A DNA stretch of 64,000 bases from Vespa crabro (taxonomy: Eukaryota > Arthropoda > Insecta > Hymenoptera > Vespidae): contig NC_060964.1 in the NCBI RefSeq assembly GCF_910589235.1, positions 678,571 through 742,570 on the forward strand, written 5' to 3'. Each line of letters begins with the position of its first letter. Positions within the stretch are counted from its first letter, which is position 1. The notes beneath the pieces were generated by a model. It ran no database searches and was not told the origin of the DNA. It was given only the letters and a program-made list of their open reading frames with translations. Made by a program: the position numbers and the translations under genes. Below are positions 23,356 through 35,034 of this stretch, in pieces.

Positions 23356-26300
23356 CTGTAATTAAAAATCATCCATTCTTTTATTTTCTATGAAGATTAA
23401 ATAGACTTGCATGAACGATATGACGAATTTATGCGTTATTATTAAACCAATCCGATGTTTGATCTGTTCAAGAAACAACTGTAGTTTAGGTATGTTGTTT
23501 CTGAGTGCGTCATTAGTGTCCAGACGAGCAATGCGGATTAACGGGTTAACATCGATGAGTAGAACTGTATCTGTGTTGTGTACGTTACCTTACCTGAAGG
23601 GTCGATCTCGTTCCCTGTCCCTGACGTCGTAGAAATCACGATCTCTATCTCTTTCTCTATAAGTCGGTCTTCGTCTAAGTGGTCGTCTCATTGGTCTGAT
23701 ATCTTCGAGCTCGTCGTCATAATAATCGTCTTCAAGATCCACAGGTCGTCTTCGAGGTTCTTCTAAATTATAAGTAACATTATTGTAACGATTTTGGAAT
23801 ATATTGTATTAAAGAAAATTTCACTCGATTAATCTTGTTGAAAATATATCATTGCTCGTTCGTTTAGTTTTTGTTTTGTTTATCCATAGGAACAAATTAA
23901 AAAAAAAAAAGAAAGAAAATAAGAAAGAGAAAGAAGAAAATTAAATACCACTTTTTGTTAATAATAAAACCACAAAGTAGAAAGAAATACAAGGGAGAAA
24001 GGGAATAGTTTTTTGTTGAACACGCTTGTTAATCTTAAGAAAATAAACCTAAACTGGCGTTGAAACAAATGTAAATTGATCAAGTGGAACGGGAAGAACC
24101 GGCTTACCAGTAGATTGCGCAGACGTTGACTTATAAGCGTAGCGGTCTTGTTCGGATAATGGTACCGGTCTTCGAATTTTAGGTGGAGCCCTTGGTCTGG
24201 AATACACAGAAAAGATTGGAGCAGCTGGTTTGACGAGTCCTTCGGTAGCACCTATCGATCCTTGATTTGACAGAGCAGCAGCAGAATCCTTATCATCATA
24301 ATCATCCCTGAACCTATTATATTATTAGACAAAACAATGTATCTAGATATATTTCGATCATAGTATAAAATCTTTTTACTTACCTTTTATCAGAATACCT
24401 TCTATCATCGTTGTCCCTGCCTCTCGAATCAATCCTTCGATCGTCCAATTCCGAATCTTCGATTTCTCGCGATCTAGATTGTTCTTGTTCTCTATTCTTC
24501 AATCCTCTTGCGTCCTCTTCTGGTGGATCTCTTGGCCTTGCTTGATCCCTCCTATTATTTCTATTTGGATATCTTTCTCTAAGAGAAACGTCCCGATCTC
24601 TTTCGTCTCTTATTGCTGTATCCCTGGATCTAGCAGTATCTCTATCACGAAAATCACGATCGCGATCTCTGACATCTCTATCTCTATCTCTTCTATATTT
24701 CCTATCTTCGTACTCGTAATCATCTCGTCTGTCGTATCCACGTGGTCGAGTGTACTCGTCGTCATAATAATCCTCATCGTAATAATCATAAGGTCTTCTT
24801 CTTGAATATGGTCTTCTTCGTCTTAATGGATCTCGTTCGCGCGAGGAACCTCGGCCATTCGACGAGGAAGCCACCGTGACCGGTGCGACAGTTGTGGTCG
24901 TCGTCGACGTCGAGGTCGTCGAGCTGGTCGTCGCCTTGTAGAGGGCATCGTTCCTATGCCAGTACTTCTTCGAGTTGGCGCAATCGACCTCGGACACGAA
25001 ATGGCAAATGAAGGTTTTCTGGTCGAATGCTGTGAAATTGGCACAGAGGAAGTCGTAACGTGTGCCGAAAAGGCAGTGATGATAGACCTGCCGAAAAGAT
25101 TTCTTTGTTTTGTTTCGTGTGGCTTCTTTTTTTTTTGTTAATTATAAAAGATCTTTGAGATTTAAGGAAACCGTGAAACGAATGGTCGACTTTTGAAACG
25201 CTTTCTTTTGCTCTACTTCTACGAAATTCTTTTCTCGCATGCTGCTAAGAATCTCTCAGTCCCGATGTAGTAAGTCGAAACCATCGCTCAAGCGTAACCG
25301 TTTCTTTTATTTTTTTGTATCTTCTTTTTTTCTTTTGTAAAGAAAAAAAAAAAAAAATAGAAAAAAATAAAAAAGAAGAAAAACATCGTTCATGGATGCG
25401 CAACGTAATCTTTATAATGTGATACGAGATAAATCGTGCGGGATTAGTTCTTCGTAAGATGATTCCGACGGAACGATTATACATCTTAGAAGTCGTCGTT
25501 TTCAAATCCATCCTCGGCCAAGTCATTTTTCATTGGGATCACAACTATTATTCATAATAGGGTAACACTTGGGACTTGTTTTATAGCTAATTGCGAAATA
25601 ATATATCCATCGATCGGTGAAAGTGACGGAAACGCCATGTTGTACTGGCGTTAAAACTTTCGAGAATTTTTGAGCACGTTTCTCCTTCGATTTGGAAAGC
25701 GATACGTCATTATCAATATATAGACAAGTACGAAATTTAACGTATTTATTTTCGTTCCCTACTTCTTGTTTTTCTTTTCTTTTTCCTTCTTTTTTCTTTA
25801 TATATATATATTTTTTCTAGTTGATTATGTTGTCGACAGTTGACAGTTTTAACACACTTCTCAGAGAAACAGCCAGGTCGCCGGCGTTACCGTAGCTTTC
25901 ACACCGTGCGGTATTATGCGTGTGTGTGTGTGTTTGTGTGTGTGTGTGTACGTATGTGTGAGAACGATCGTTTCGTTTCGTTTCGAGGCTTCGTATGTGC
26001 ACGCTATTGCGCACAGATGGAACTTGTCTCTCCGCGTATGAGCAGGATGCACGATTGTCTATCGCGCATACAGCCAACGTGAATTATCTGACGGAATCAT
26101 CTGGAATCATTCAGAGCACGTCCTTTCACTATCTGTCTCTTTCTATCTCTTTCTCTTTTTATTTCTCTTTCTTTTATTTTCATTCTAATATCTTCTAATT
26201 CTTACTATTATCGACCGAACTTCTCCAATTTTTTTTCTTTCTATTTTTTTTATGAAAAACGCAATTGCTTTTATAGTTTTGACATAATATAACGAACTGT

Positions 26301-29204
26301 CTAATGCTAATTACACCAATTGATATACGCGCACGTACATCAACGTAAGTACAGAGATACATTTATTTTGCTTCTAATTGACGTGACTTCGAATTCAATA
26401 TCTAGTATCCAGGATGAATGATCATTGATGACTGTATGTACGCATATATTTCTAACACTTTTAAACTATTTGATTCGTCGTAACTGTGTTCGTGTACGTG
26501 TGTGTTTTTAAAATTTCTATCGAGATTTAAGGGGAAAGCGAACAAGAAATCCGTTTGTTTTTCTTTTCTTTTCTTTTCCCTTTACGCCGACTGACTCGTA
26601 GACGAACGCAACGAATTTTCTTGCCGATATTTGCATAACAATGGTTTATCCACTCCCGACATACGGGTAAGCCGATCGATAAGTCCAGACGGAAGGAAGT
26701 TCCTTTGGCAATAGCTTTCACAATCTCGAGATTCGCTTAGCACGAAACGGTCAGGGATAAGAGACTTAGCAGACCACGAAAATATCTCCTTTCTGATTTA
26801 CGTCCCTGTTCGTTGTTATCCTTCTCTTTCTCTGTTTTTTACGAAACGAAGCCACTCGGAGATACTCTAACAGGAGAATAACATCGATGATCGTCGAGAA
26901 ATATAATTTTTTTTCTTTATTTCTAATGATCTTTTTCTTTTCGTGTTTCCTATTTAGATACTAACATGCAATATTTTCTTTTTTTTTGTCGTTAATAGCG
27001 ATACGTATTAAGCCGACAATTATTGTTTTAATCTTTGTTTATATTTGATATTAATGTTATTTTGAAATTTATTTGAATGATATATCTCACTCGAAATGTT
27101 TGTCCTTGACACCTTTAACCTTATCTAAGTACTTACACGTAGACGTATAATATAACTTTTTATCTTCTCTATTTGTGTCATTAAATTATGCGATAAAGTA
27201 AGAAAGTTTTCTTGAAAAGTATCGTTAGGTGCATCCAAGTAGTTATTGCATCTGGATGCGCAGAATATGAGCTCTCGCTTGAACTTTGCCTTTCAAAGTC
27301 TTTGGTATCTAGTACCGGGAGTTTGATTATTATTCTTACCTGACACTTGTGAGGTACGCTCGCATAAAATCCATCGTGTAGGCCGTCGCACTTGAAGTCA
27401 ATGTCCTCGGGAATGCTGTTGTAGAATGGATAATCGCTCAGATTGTAACCGTTCAATTCACGCGGCAAATTTGGATCCCAAATATAATCAATTTGAGGGA
27501 TTCCTGTTAACATATGCCCGGTAGTTATGTTTCCCTCCGACGAGTTTGTCGCTGGCGTTGTTGTCTGAAAAATAATTGTTAATTTTGAAATCGTTCGAAA
27601 ATATTAAAATTGAGTTATATCCGGTCTCTTCATCATTCGCGATGATTCTCAAATAATTTTTTCGATTATTCCGAAGACATTTATATTACATCTACGTATA
27701 TAAGTAAACACATATATATATATAGAAAGAAAACACTTGGCAATAAGAATTCGTAATTGTAAGGATGATGTCACATTCTGGGTTTACGTGCGAAGGTGAA
27801 TCTGTAGTTCTCTCTTCGATGAGAGCTTTTTTTATTCCAAGTTTAACCATCGATGCAATAAATTGATCATTTGTCTATACCTATTATTAATTAACGAATT
27901 AAATGGGATAAATCTTGTATATTAAGATATAGGAAGTTGACATTATGGAAATCTACTCGTATCTAACTTTTTCATTTCAAAATGGTGATCTATCGATAAT
28001 GATGATGATGATGATTGTAATAACGATAATGTCTTTCATCATATCATCGTTCAATCTATTCTAAATGAACGTTTTAACATTATGTATGAAAGCACAGATT
28101 TCTTGACATAAAGATCGTTAGGATTCGTGATTGTAGAATGGATCGAGATAGTGTCGTAAGTAAGTATCTATTATATATATCGGAGATAAACGATTGTCTT
28201 ACCATTATAATGTGGTAAGTAGTACGACGGGAACATGATATAATGTTACTGCCATACTTGTTCGTCTTTCATTTTGTATCTAGTGTATTAGTCATTTAAG
28301 TATTATGTAAGTACTACATATCTTTCGGACAGTGAAACGAATAAAAAGCGTACTGACAAGGTCATTCTTTAACTTTTAAATTTTGTTTGCACGTTAAATT
28401 TGACTTCTTTTTGACCAACGAAATAAGGATAAAAATTATAAATGATAAATTTTCAAATGATGTTATAGAAGATAATAAAATGACCTTATAACTTATATGA
28501 TTTTATTTAGAGTTTTATCTGTTAATCCGATAACATTTAATAAGATAAGATTTAAAAATGTAGATTTTTGATTGATATTTAACCTTACCACAGCATCCTC
28601 ATTCACGTTTTCCTCGAGACGTGATTCCTCGGTCGTGGTCGTCGTCGAAGTTGTGGCAATTTTAAATTTCGGTCTCGTCGGCTTCAGCGCATCCGTGATC
28701 GCGTTGATCAATAAGAATCCTGGAATTTGAATGAGATTTTTCATTGATTATGACGTCACTCAAAGTCCTTTTGTATTATTTTGTGTAACTCGCATTTCGC
28801 CGATCGCTTGTCAACTTTGTCGTAGGAGTGAATAATTATCTTTTTCTCTTTCCATCTCTCTTTTACATTTCTGTAAGAACAAGCAGTGGCGTTCTCATTT
28901 GTGGCAGGAGGAAAAAGTATGGCGTGTTAGATCACTCGTAATGGCCTCGATGAGTCTCGTCTTCTTCGAGAGAAGCAGTAAAAGAAAAGAAAAGAAAAAA
29001 AAAAAGAAAAAGAAATAGAAAAAAGGAAAAGGAAAAAAAAGAAGGAGCACTTCAAAGGCCACTACGCATCCTCCGATTGCGAAAATCGTGGAGAAGCGTC
29101 GGAGTTGCAAAACGCGGACGACGTGCAGATAGAAAGAGAGAGAGAGAGAGAAAGAAAGAGGGAGAAAGAGAGAGACAGAGACAGGGAGAGAGAAAGAGAG
29201 AGAG

Positions 29205-29239
<35 letters not shown>

Positions 29240-29874
29240 CGCAGTGAGAGCTCTAACGTAAGTGTCGCAATTTTCAGACGAGGAGCGAGCAAGCGAGCGT
29301 ATTCGGTTGGGTAATTGTTTTCAAACGGATCAAGGATATTTATCGATCGTTTCCTTTTGGTCTTCATCGATTATCATTAAGCTATATTTTTTTTTATTTA
29401 CCCATCAAAGCAAAATTATCTTCGCTCCCACACGTTATAATGAAGAAATATGGTGACTATTCGAGTACTAGTTCGAACAAGATCAAGTGAGAATCGAAAT
29501 GCGATTTAGATAGTAAATCGATTATTTATTATATCAATAATAATAGTATATTCTATACAAAAACTGTTAGGGATACTATAGTCTATTGTTGCATTTGTTG
29601 ATCTTATTACGATAAAAGATTTAACATGATCCTCGAATATAACAATTCACGATAATAGTAAATAATTTCGTGTTACTTTCTTTTTTAAATACGTTTCTTT
29701 GGCCGTCTCTTCATAGACGATCGTTCTTTGAAACCGGTTCAAGGTCGAGCGAGTTAATGAGGAGTATCGGAAAATAAAAGGCATTTCGTTATTGCGGGCA
29801 AAAGAAAAAGACAATTTCTTAGTTTCGTGACTTTCTATAATAATACCGAGATATCTCGAGGGTAAATCATTACT

Positions 29875-29935
<61 letters not shown>

Positions 29936-30628
29936 CAAATCAATGATCGGTGTTTAGAATCAGAAGAAAAAGTAATAAATAGTATCGTAATCATATTAAT
30001 CAATCAATATGATAAATGAATTTTCAAACAATTGATAAACAGAGACAGTAAAAAAGCAATAATATTTATTATCTAATCCTTATAATATATTTTGATTACG
30101 AGAAGAAAATTGTGCAAAACATTTCGGTAATACATTGTATATTTCTTTCATATAAACTGAATATTTATTTTTCAAATAATCCATCTTTCTTTCTTTCTCT
30201 CTTTTTTTTTGGCTCTTTTTTCTCTCTTTTTATTTAATCGATATTCAACTATCTGGTTTATACTTTTCAACGAGCTATTGATCGAAATCATATAGGAAAC
30301 GATATGATAGGGAACCAACGATTATGATTCGAGATATCGAAGGTTCTTTAGGTAGCGTTTGTTGTTGGGCTCGTGAAACGTGCGAATGATACCATTACGG
30401 ATGGAAAAGAAAGAAAGAGAAAGAGAGAGGCTGTCCTCGATGTTGAAAATACACGAAGTTGAAGCCAAGCGATGGTTGGTGTGTAGCACCTTATAACGGG
30501 ACTATACTTTTCCGAACAGGGATCGATAACGAACGGTAACATATTGCACGTCGTATAAAAATAAATTATGGGAACGTGCACACATTCCAATTGTGGGAAA
30601 TGTTAACGTGGGTGTGAGCGTTATACTA

Positions 30629-30710
<82 letters not shown>

Positions 30711-32877
30711 AATATGTAAATAGAAATAACCTACGAATGTTACTAGCAAGAATATAAAAGCATTTTTTGTGACGAAATATTATATCGACAAATGCACATA
30801 AACAAATTGCCTCATCCTATTATCTTATGCTAAGCACAATAAGCAAATCGATTTCTGTCATCAAATGAGAATGACCTGACATTTTCAGACTGTAGGCGTG
30901 TTTACATGTCTTAACTTGTTAACGTGTGATGAGTATTTCAATGATGAATAATAAAAATAAAGAGAAAATTCACATAAATAAAGCAATTATAATTCTTCGT
31001 AAAGACATCAAAATAATAATTTTAAAAGAACTCATAAAGAAATGTTTTTGCCAATTAAAATTAACTTAATACTTTTCTTTTCGTAAGAAAGAAGATCGTT
31101 CGCTAACAATGGTCTTTTTAACCAAATGGTAAACAACCGTTACTCTAAACTCGACTCGCTGGCATAGACAAATATGGAGATTCTCCTGAAATACCTCAAT
31201 CCTTGTGAAGAAATAGCGTGAAGAAAATTCTAATGTTTATCGCTATATACTGCTCATTATTTCCGGCAACTCTAAAAGGACTTTTACGAATGTTTTAATC
31301 CAAATAGTCTCGTACACCTACCTACCCACCTACCTAGTTGCAGGTAATATTAATGAACGCAAGTATTTCACTTCTATGACCACGTTAATTACGACATTTA
31401 GATAGATAGTCGTGAAATTTAGTACAACGATTTTACTCAGATCTTTGTGAAAACGAAAAATATGAATTAATTTCGTTTTATATTATTTTCGATCGAGATA
31501 TTAGTAATAATCTTCTATTTATTTAATCAATATCTTTATTAATAAATATTTTTATTAATTAATCGTATATATATTTTGTAAAATAAATGATCAGTATATT
31601 TGAATACATTAGCTGGTATAAATTAAGTATCAGAGTTACGTCATTTCTATTACATACCGTTATTCTATTATAAATGACGACTTGTATACAATACTAATCA
31701 AATGTTTAAAAATAACAGCGTTTACCTGATAGAAATAGTAGTCTTTAATAATCACCTTGTACGCGTTAATACATAATACCTATCTAGGTATATAGGTATT
31801 ATATATTATATATGTACGTTCGCGAAACGAATGTTTACCGATCGGTGAAAATGTCAGAAAGAATTTTAAATGTTAAAGTCCATGTCATGTGATCGATTTC
31901 GAACGGTCCAGTGAATGTAACGTGCTTGCGAGCTATAAGTAAGTAAATATTTTGCCGATTGAACTAAATTCCATTGCAAATTTATTTAATTATTTATTTA
32001 ATTATTTATTTACTTATTGATTTATTCATTTTTATTTTTATTTTTATTCTTTTTTCCCCTTTATTATATTCGTATCTCTTAACGAACAAATTTCATCGAA
32101 GCTCTCATTATTCAGCTATCGTCATTTTTTAAAATTTATCAAGCGTTGGTGGATACTTTGGAATTCCATACGTTACTTCCTACTTTCCTCTATCGATCTT
32201 AAGGATTTACGTAAACAAGCGTTATAACTGAGAAGACGCGCGAAGTTATGTACATATATACATACAGACATAGGTATATATATATATTCGTATATACATA
32301 CGAATCTTTCTCGAGGGGAATAACGACAAAGAAAGCAAAATACGTTGATATGCGCAACAGGTTTACCTTCGTCCAATCGAACACCCCTTTATGAATTCTT
32401 GCAAAATCATTCGTATGCTAAAAATCGAACGATTTTATGTGGTTGATCATTGGTTTATTCGTATTGAAAAAGAAAAAAAGGAAAGTATCCGTTTCAATAT
32501 TTTTTTCTTCGTTAAATAGTTACTTAAGTACATATTTAAGTATAATCACGTGACGCGTTTGTATGAAGAAGTATATACGAGTTTAGTGTGAACTAGCCTT
32601 TATTCACTTTGAATGCAAAAATGTCCAGATGGAAGGTCATCCACTGTCTTCGCATTCCTCACCAAATACGGCGAGTCCAAAAATACTGGGAGACTAGGAG
32701 AAAGGACTCTCTAAGAGTTAAAGGAATGTATAAACACAGACTTAAAGGAGAAAAAAAAGAAAAACAAAAAAAAAGAAGAAGAAACGTTCAGTGGTGAGGT
32801 AGAACTCCGTAGAGGAAAATCTCTTTGGGTTTTTACTCACCAAACAAAGCGAGCAGAAGCCATCTTTTCTCCCGCAT
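21579..32877 (-). CDS. CPAP1-type cuticular protein: one chitin-binding domain plus long disordered tail (1,082 aa, 7 exons)
   Basis: Coding exons in order: 32841-32877, 28589-28719, 27340-27564, 24384-25087, 24108-24313, 23594-23762, 21579-23355 (3,249 nt). All seven join in frame with canonical GT/AG sites. Residues 1-24 form a signal peptide (MREKRWLLLALFGFLLINAI...), cut by intron 1 at G13. A Thr/Ser-rich linker follows. Six cysteines at 115, 130, 136, 146, 159 and 167 (spacings 14, 5, 9, 12, 7) match the peritrophin-A/ChtBD2 pattern, with the aromatic residues (FYNS, GFYAS, VYHHC, YDFLC) that contact chitin in this family. After residue ~180 the chain is low-complexity: Thr-rich, then Arg/Asp repeats, Tyr/Asp clusters, a 17-Asn run and two Gln runs. 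This predicts a secreted chitin-associated protein of cuticle or tracheal/apical matrix. The tail is far longer than the domain and its role is unknown. No transmembrane segment is seen. Confidence 0.85.
22848..22898 (-). repeat. 17-Asn coding run with mixed codons
   Basis: On the minus strand, 17 consecutive Asn codons mix AAC and AAT in irregular order, bounded by His and Asp. Codon mixing argues against a recent pure trinucleotide expansion. Confidence 0.9.
23356..23593 (-). other. Intron 6 of the long chitin-binding gene
   Basis: 238 bp between donor CTTCAG|GTAAGG and acceptor ATTACAG. It splits R491 (phase 2). Nothing notable is inside. Confidence 0.75.
23594..23762 (-). CDS. Long chitin-binding gene, exon 6
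   Basis: Encodes the end of E435 through residue 490 and the first two bases of R491. It is Arg- and acid-rich (EEPRRRPVDLEDDYYDDELE ...). Acceptor ATAATTTAG, donor CAG|GTAAGG. Confidence 0.8.
23763..24107 (-). other. Intron 5 of the long chitin-binding gene
   Basis: 345 bp, phase 1, donor ACTG|GTAAGC. It contains an A-rich stretch (plus strand 23896-23940). No further ORF is seen. Confidence 0.75.
24108..24313 (-). CDS. Long chitin-binding gene, exon 5
   Basis: Completes R366 and encodes residues 367-434, less charged than its neighbours (ATEGLVKPAAPIFSVYSRP ...). Acceptor ATAATAG; the first base completes an AGG codon. Confidence 0.78.
24384..25087 (-). CDS. Long chitin-binding gene, exon 4 (second half of domain, linker, RD repeats)
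   Basis: The acceptor TTTTCGGCAG precedes GTCTATCATCAC. Encodes residues 132-365: cysteines 136, 146, 159 and 167 of the chitin-binding domain, KKYWHRNDALY after it, a Thr/Ser/Val linker, then Tyr/Asp clusters and Arg/Asp repeats. Donor AAAAG|GTAAGT, phase 2. The 70-bp intron before exon 5 (24314-24383) is among the shortest here. Confidence 0.85.
25088..27339 (-). other. Intron 3 of the long chitin-binding gene (2.25 kb)
   Basis: Interrupts the chitin-binding domain after residue 131, phase 0. It contains a TG/GT run near 25918-25960 and T-rich stretches. The 64-codon ORF near 26527-26721 is not supported. Confidence 0.7.
27340..27564 (-). CDS. Long chitin-binding gene, exon 3 (first half of domain)
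   Basis: Exactly 75 codons, phase 0 at both ends. The acceptor ATTTTTCAG precedes ACAACAACG; the donor is TGTCAG|GTAAGA. Encodes residues 57-131 with cysteines 115 and 130 and the DYPFYNSIP entry motif of the domain. Confidence 0.85.
27565..28588 (-). other. Intron 2 of the long chitin-binding gene (1.0 kb)
   Basis: Phase 0. AT-rich, with a small (GAT)n run near 27997-28016. No gene is seen. Confidence 0.72.
28589..28719 (-). CDS. Long chitin-binding gene, exon 2
   Basis: Acceptor CAAATTCCAG, donor GCTGTG|GTAAGG. Completes G13 and encodes residues 14-56: the rest of the signal peptide (FLLINAITDA) and a Thr/Glu-rich linker. An in-frame upstream ATG (at 28744) would give a weaker signal peptide; the exon-1 join restores a typical one, so the spliced start is preferred. 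Confidence 0.82.
29128..29238 (+). repeat. (GA)n-rich tract
   Basis: An interrupted GA run with GACAGA and GAAA variants. Arg/Glu or Leu/Ser ORFs across it are by-products. Confidence 0.85.
29874..29932 (+). repeat. (GA)n microsatellite
   Basis: About 28 GA units with one AAAG interruption at its start. Confidence 0.9.
30628..30708 (+). repeat. (TG)n(TA)n compound microsatellite
   Basis: About 19 TG units, one broken by TTTG, directly followed by about 20 TA units. The mirror type (CA then TA) occurs at 42350-42417. Confidence 0.9.
32841..32877 (-). CDS. Long chitin-binding gene, exon 1 (start codon)
   Basis: 12 codons plus one base: MREKRWLLLALF and the first base of G13. Donor TTTG|GTGAGT. 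Only 9 bp upstream of the ATG lies ATTGTTACAG, a good acceptor, so at least one untranslated exon probably lies further upstream and the true promoter is not located. Confidence 0.78.
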
Positions 32878-33110
32878 GTTGTCGTTACTGTAACAATAAA
32901 AGAAAAATTACATATTTCTATTTATTCTATGATTATAAATAAATTTATTGTAATAACGTATCCTTGTTGAGCATCAAATTATTAATATAAAACTATAAAT
33001 AGATATGGCAAGAAAGCGGAAATAAAATGAGAGAGAATGAAAAAGAAAGAGAAAAACGCCCACGAACAATATTTTTCATGGTATATGTACGAATTTTGAA
33101 TTAGTATAAG

Positions 33111-33185
33111 CGGCATGGTAGCATAATGGAAGCGTACTCTCAACGTCGAATGTGTGTACCATAGAGGCGGTCGAGTGTATGGCTA
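33111..33185 (+). other. tRNA-like sequence (possible SINE head or tRNA relic)
   Basis: TAGCATAATGGA at 33119-33130 resembles an RNA polymerase III A box, and GGTCGAGTG at 33169-33177 a weak B box, about 40 bp apart as in tRNAs. The flanks do not pair into a normal acceptor stem, so it is not a functional tRNA as read. It may be a tRNA-derived SINE head or chance. Confidence 0.3.
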
Positions 33186-33525
33186 AGGATAGAAACTTTC
33201 TCTGTGCTGTCACCACTGCTAACTATATAATGCAAGAATAATGTAGGTGTTATATAAATGCATGATCACGTAATATCAGGTGTGACTTTGTCGTCATCGA
33301 TACCATTGATAGATTTTGTTTCCTATTCATTTTTATCAAAATTGAATTTTGAATTTGAGTCCTCGAGAAATCTAATCACGTTCGAGAATTATTTCTTTTT
33401 TTTTCCATATAATTAAATCGTGATTTAGCAAAGCCGAATCATTCATCTATAATTACAAAATTAGCGAAATGTAATTTCGGTGTCCATATCTACCGGTTCT
33501 TTCGTCATTCGTGTATAATTTTGTA

Positions 33526-33745
33526 TTGGCTTCGAGTGTTATATCTATTATATATAATATAATAGTATATATATTACTTTTTGTTTTATTATATATGTAT
33601 ATATATATTTGTTTTATCATATTTGTACATATTATTATTAATTATTAATAATTATTTCCTATTAACTTCGAGTATTATATTATATTTAATAGATATAATA
33701 AAATGGTATACATATATATTTTTGTTTTGTTATATTTCTATATAT
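33526..33745 (+). repeat. Imperfect direct repeat, two copies ~135 bp apart
   Basis: CTTCGAGTGTTATATCTATT... and CTTCGAGTATTATATTATAT..., each continuing into an AATAGTATATATA-like and TTTTTGTTTTATTATA-like segment. Both copies are AT-rich, so the common origin is moderately supported. Confidence 0.45.
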
Positions 33746-34762
33746 TAATTATAAATAATGAATAATAATAATATATGTATAATATTATATTATTTTTCTT
33801 CATATAATATTTAATATTATATTAAGATATTTATTGATATATTATTGATATATTTTTTTTGGATATACCAAGAAACTCTATACCGAGAAACGTGTAAATT
33901 GATAAAACATATGATGTTAAGAGGAAAAAGATTATATTAAATTGAACGAATGTTATCGCGATACGAGTACGATAAGAGCGTAGACGATCGTCTTGACATT
34001 TGTAAGTGCGTTAATTGACGCAAAAGAATCTTCCTTTCGAATCGTACGAGAAGTACGATATGAAAGTTTATTCTGAAAGGTCTTGTCTTTACTATATTAT
34101 AATCAGCTCATCAATAGACAATATTGTTTTTCACATATTAGTTTTTAGATGTCTTTTTTTTTTACGTGAATATACATTGAAAAGAAATTATACAATCGGT
34201 CGTTAGATTAAGAGTTTTTATCAAAGAAGAAACGTTCGGAGAATATTTTCGATATTATTTTCGACCTTAAGGTTTTGAACTTCTTGATGACGATTTGGAG
34301 TTAGGTCTTTTTATTGTTGGATACATTTGGTGAAAGTAACCTTGCATCATGCTCGTTTCGTATTGGTTCAGTCCCGTTTACAGATCCGTTTTTTAATGGT
34401 TATTTTTAAACGAAATCATCTATCACTAGAAAGTACGGGCGTGTACTTATTTACAGGTGTAATGGAAGTGTACCGAATGGTAACGATAGTAAAATGAATT
34501 AGGCAATTGGGAAAAAGTTTTATTACTCATTTCCGTTATTAACAAATAAAAGGCAAAGATTCTATGGATTTGTTTTATGTAAGTTTCGTGAAATTCGTTA
34601 TTATGAAATTAATCAGTAAGATTTATCAAATATCGTCAAATGTTGTTTTTAACGATTTGGTAATATTCTATCGAGAAATATAAATATATTAGATTTAATT
34701 AATACTTTGTTTATGTAAAAATGAAATTTTAATTATACGCTTAAGGTTTCATTTTTAAATTA

Positions 34763-35034
34763 TTTAAGTTTCGGGATAATTTCGGATACGGAAGAAGAAG
34801 AATCGTTCAGTGATCTCGAAAGACTTCCTTGAGATCTTTCAATGTTCCTTTCATGTAACTTCCGTAGGGTGTTAATCCAAACCAAGAGGATTTCCCAGAC
34901 AGCTTGAGAACTCGAGTAGTACATTGTGACATGAGACAAGCGATTACGAAAACTTGTGTAATAGAATGACATGGTCCTTCGTTTCTAACTAACGGCAAAA
35001 TCGTTGATGAACTCTGTTTCTCTATTGCTTTCAC
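34763..35034 (-). other. Unassigned ORF pair, weak coding candidate
   Basis: Two overlapping minus-strand frames (75 and 70 codons) are free of low-complexity sequence, unlike most ORFs here. Frame 1 ends GSYMKGTLKDLKEVFRDH, frame 2 ends NDSSSSVSEIIPKLK. Neither has a signal peptide or a motif I recognise, and no splice partner is evident. Probably chance in a less AT-rich island. Confidence 0.12.

Larger units (their letters stand above)
28720..32840 (-). other. Intron 1 of the long chitin-binding gene (4.1 kb)
   Basis: Phase 1. Contains (GA)n tracts at about 29128-29238 and 29874-29932, a (TG)n(TA)n tract at 30628-30708, and AT-rich sequence. No supported ORF is seen. Confidence 0.7.

Noticed and set aside
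28589..28744. Start of the long chitin-binding gene at the ATG of 28744
   Set aside because: That ATG lies within an acceptor region (CAAATTCCAG). Splicing from 32841 gives a better signal peptide and perfect phase.
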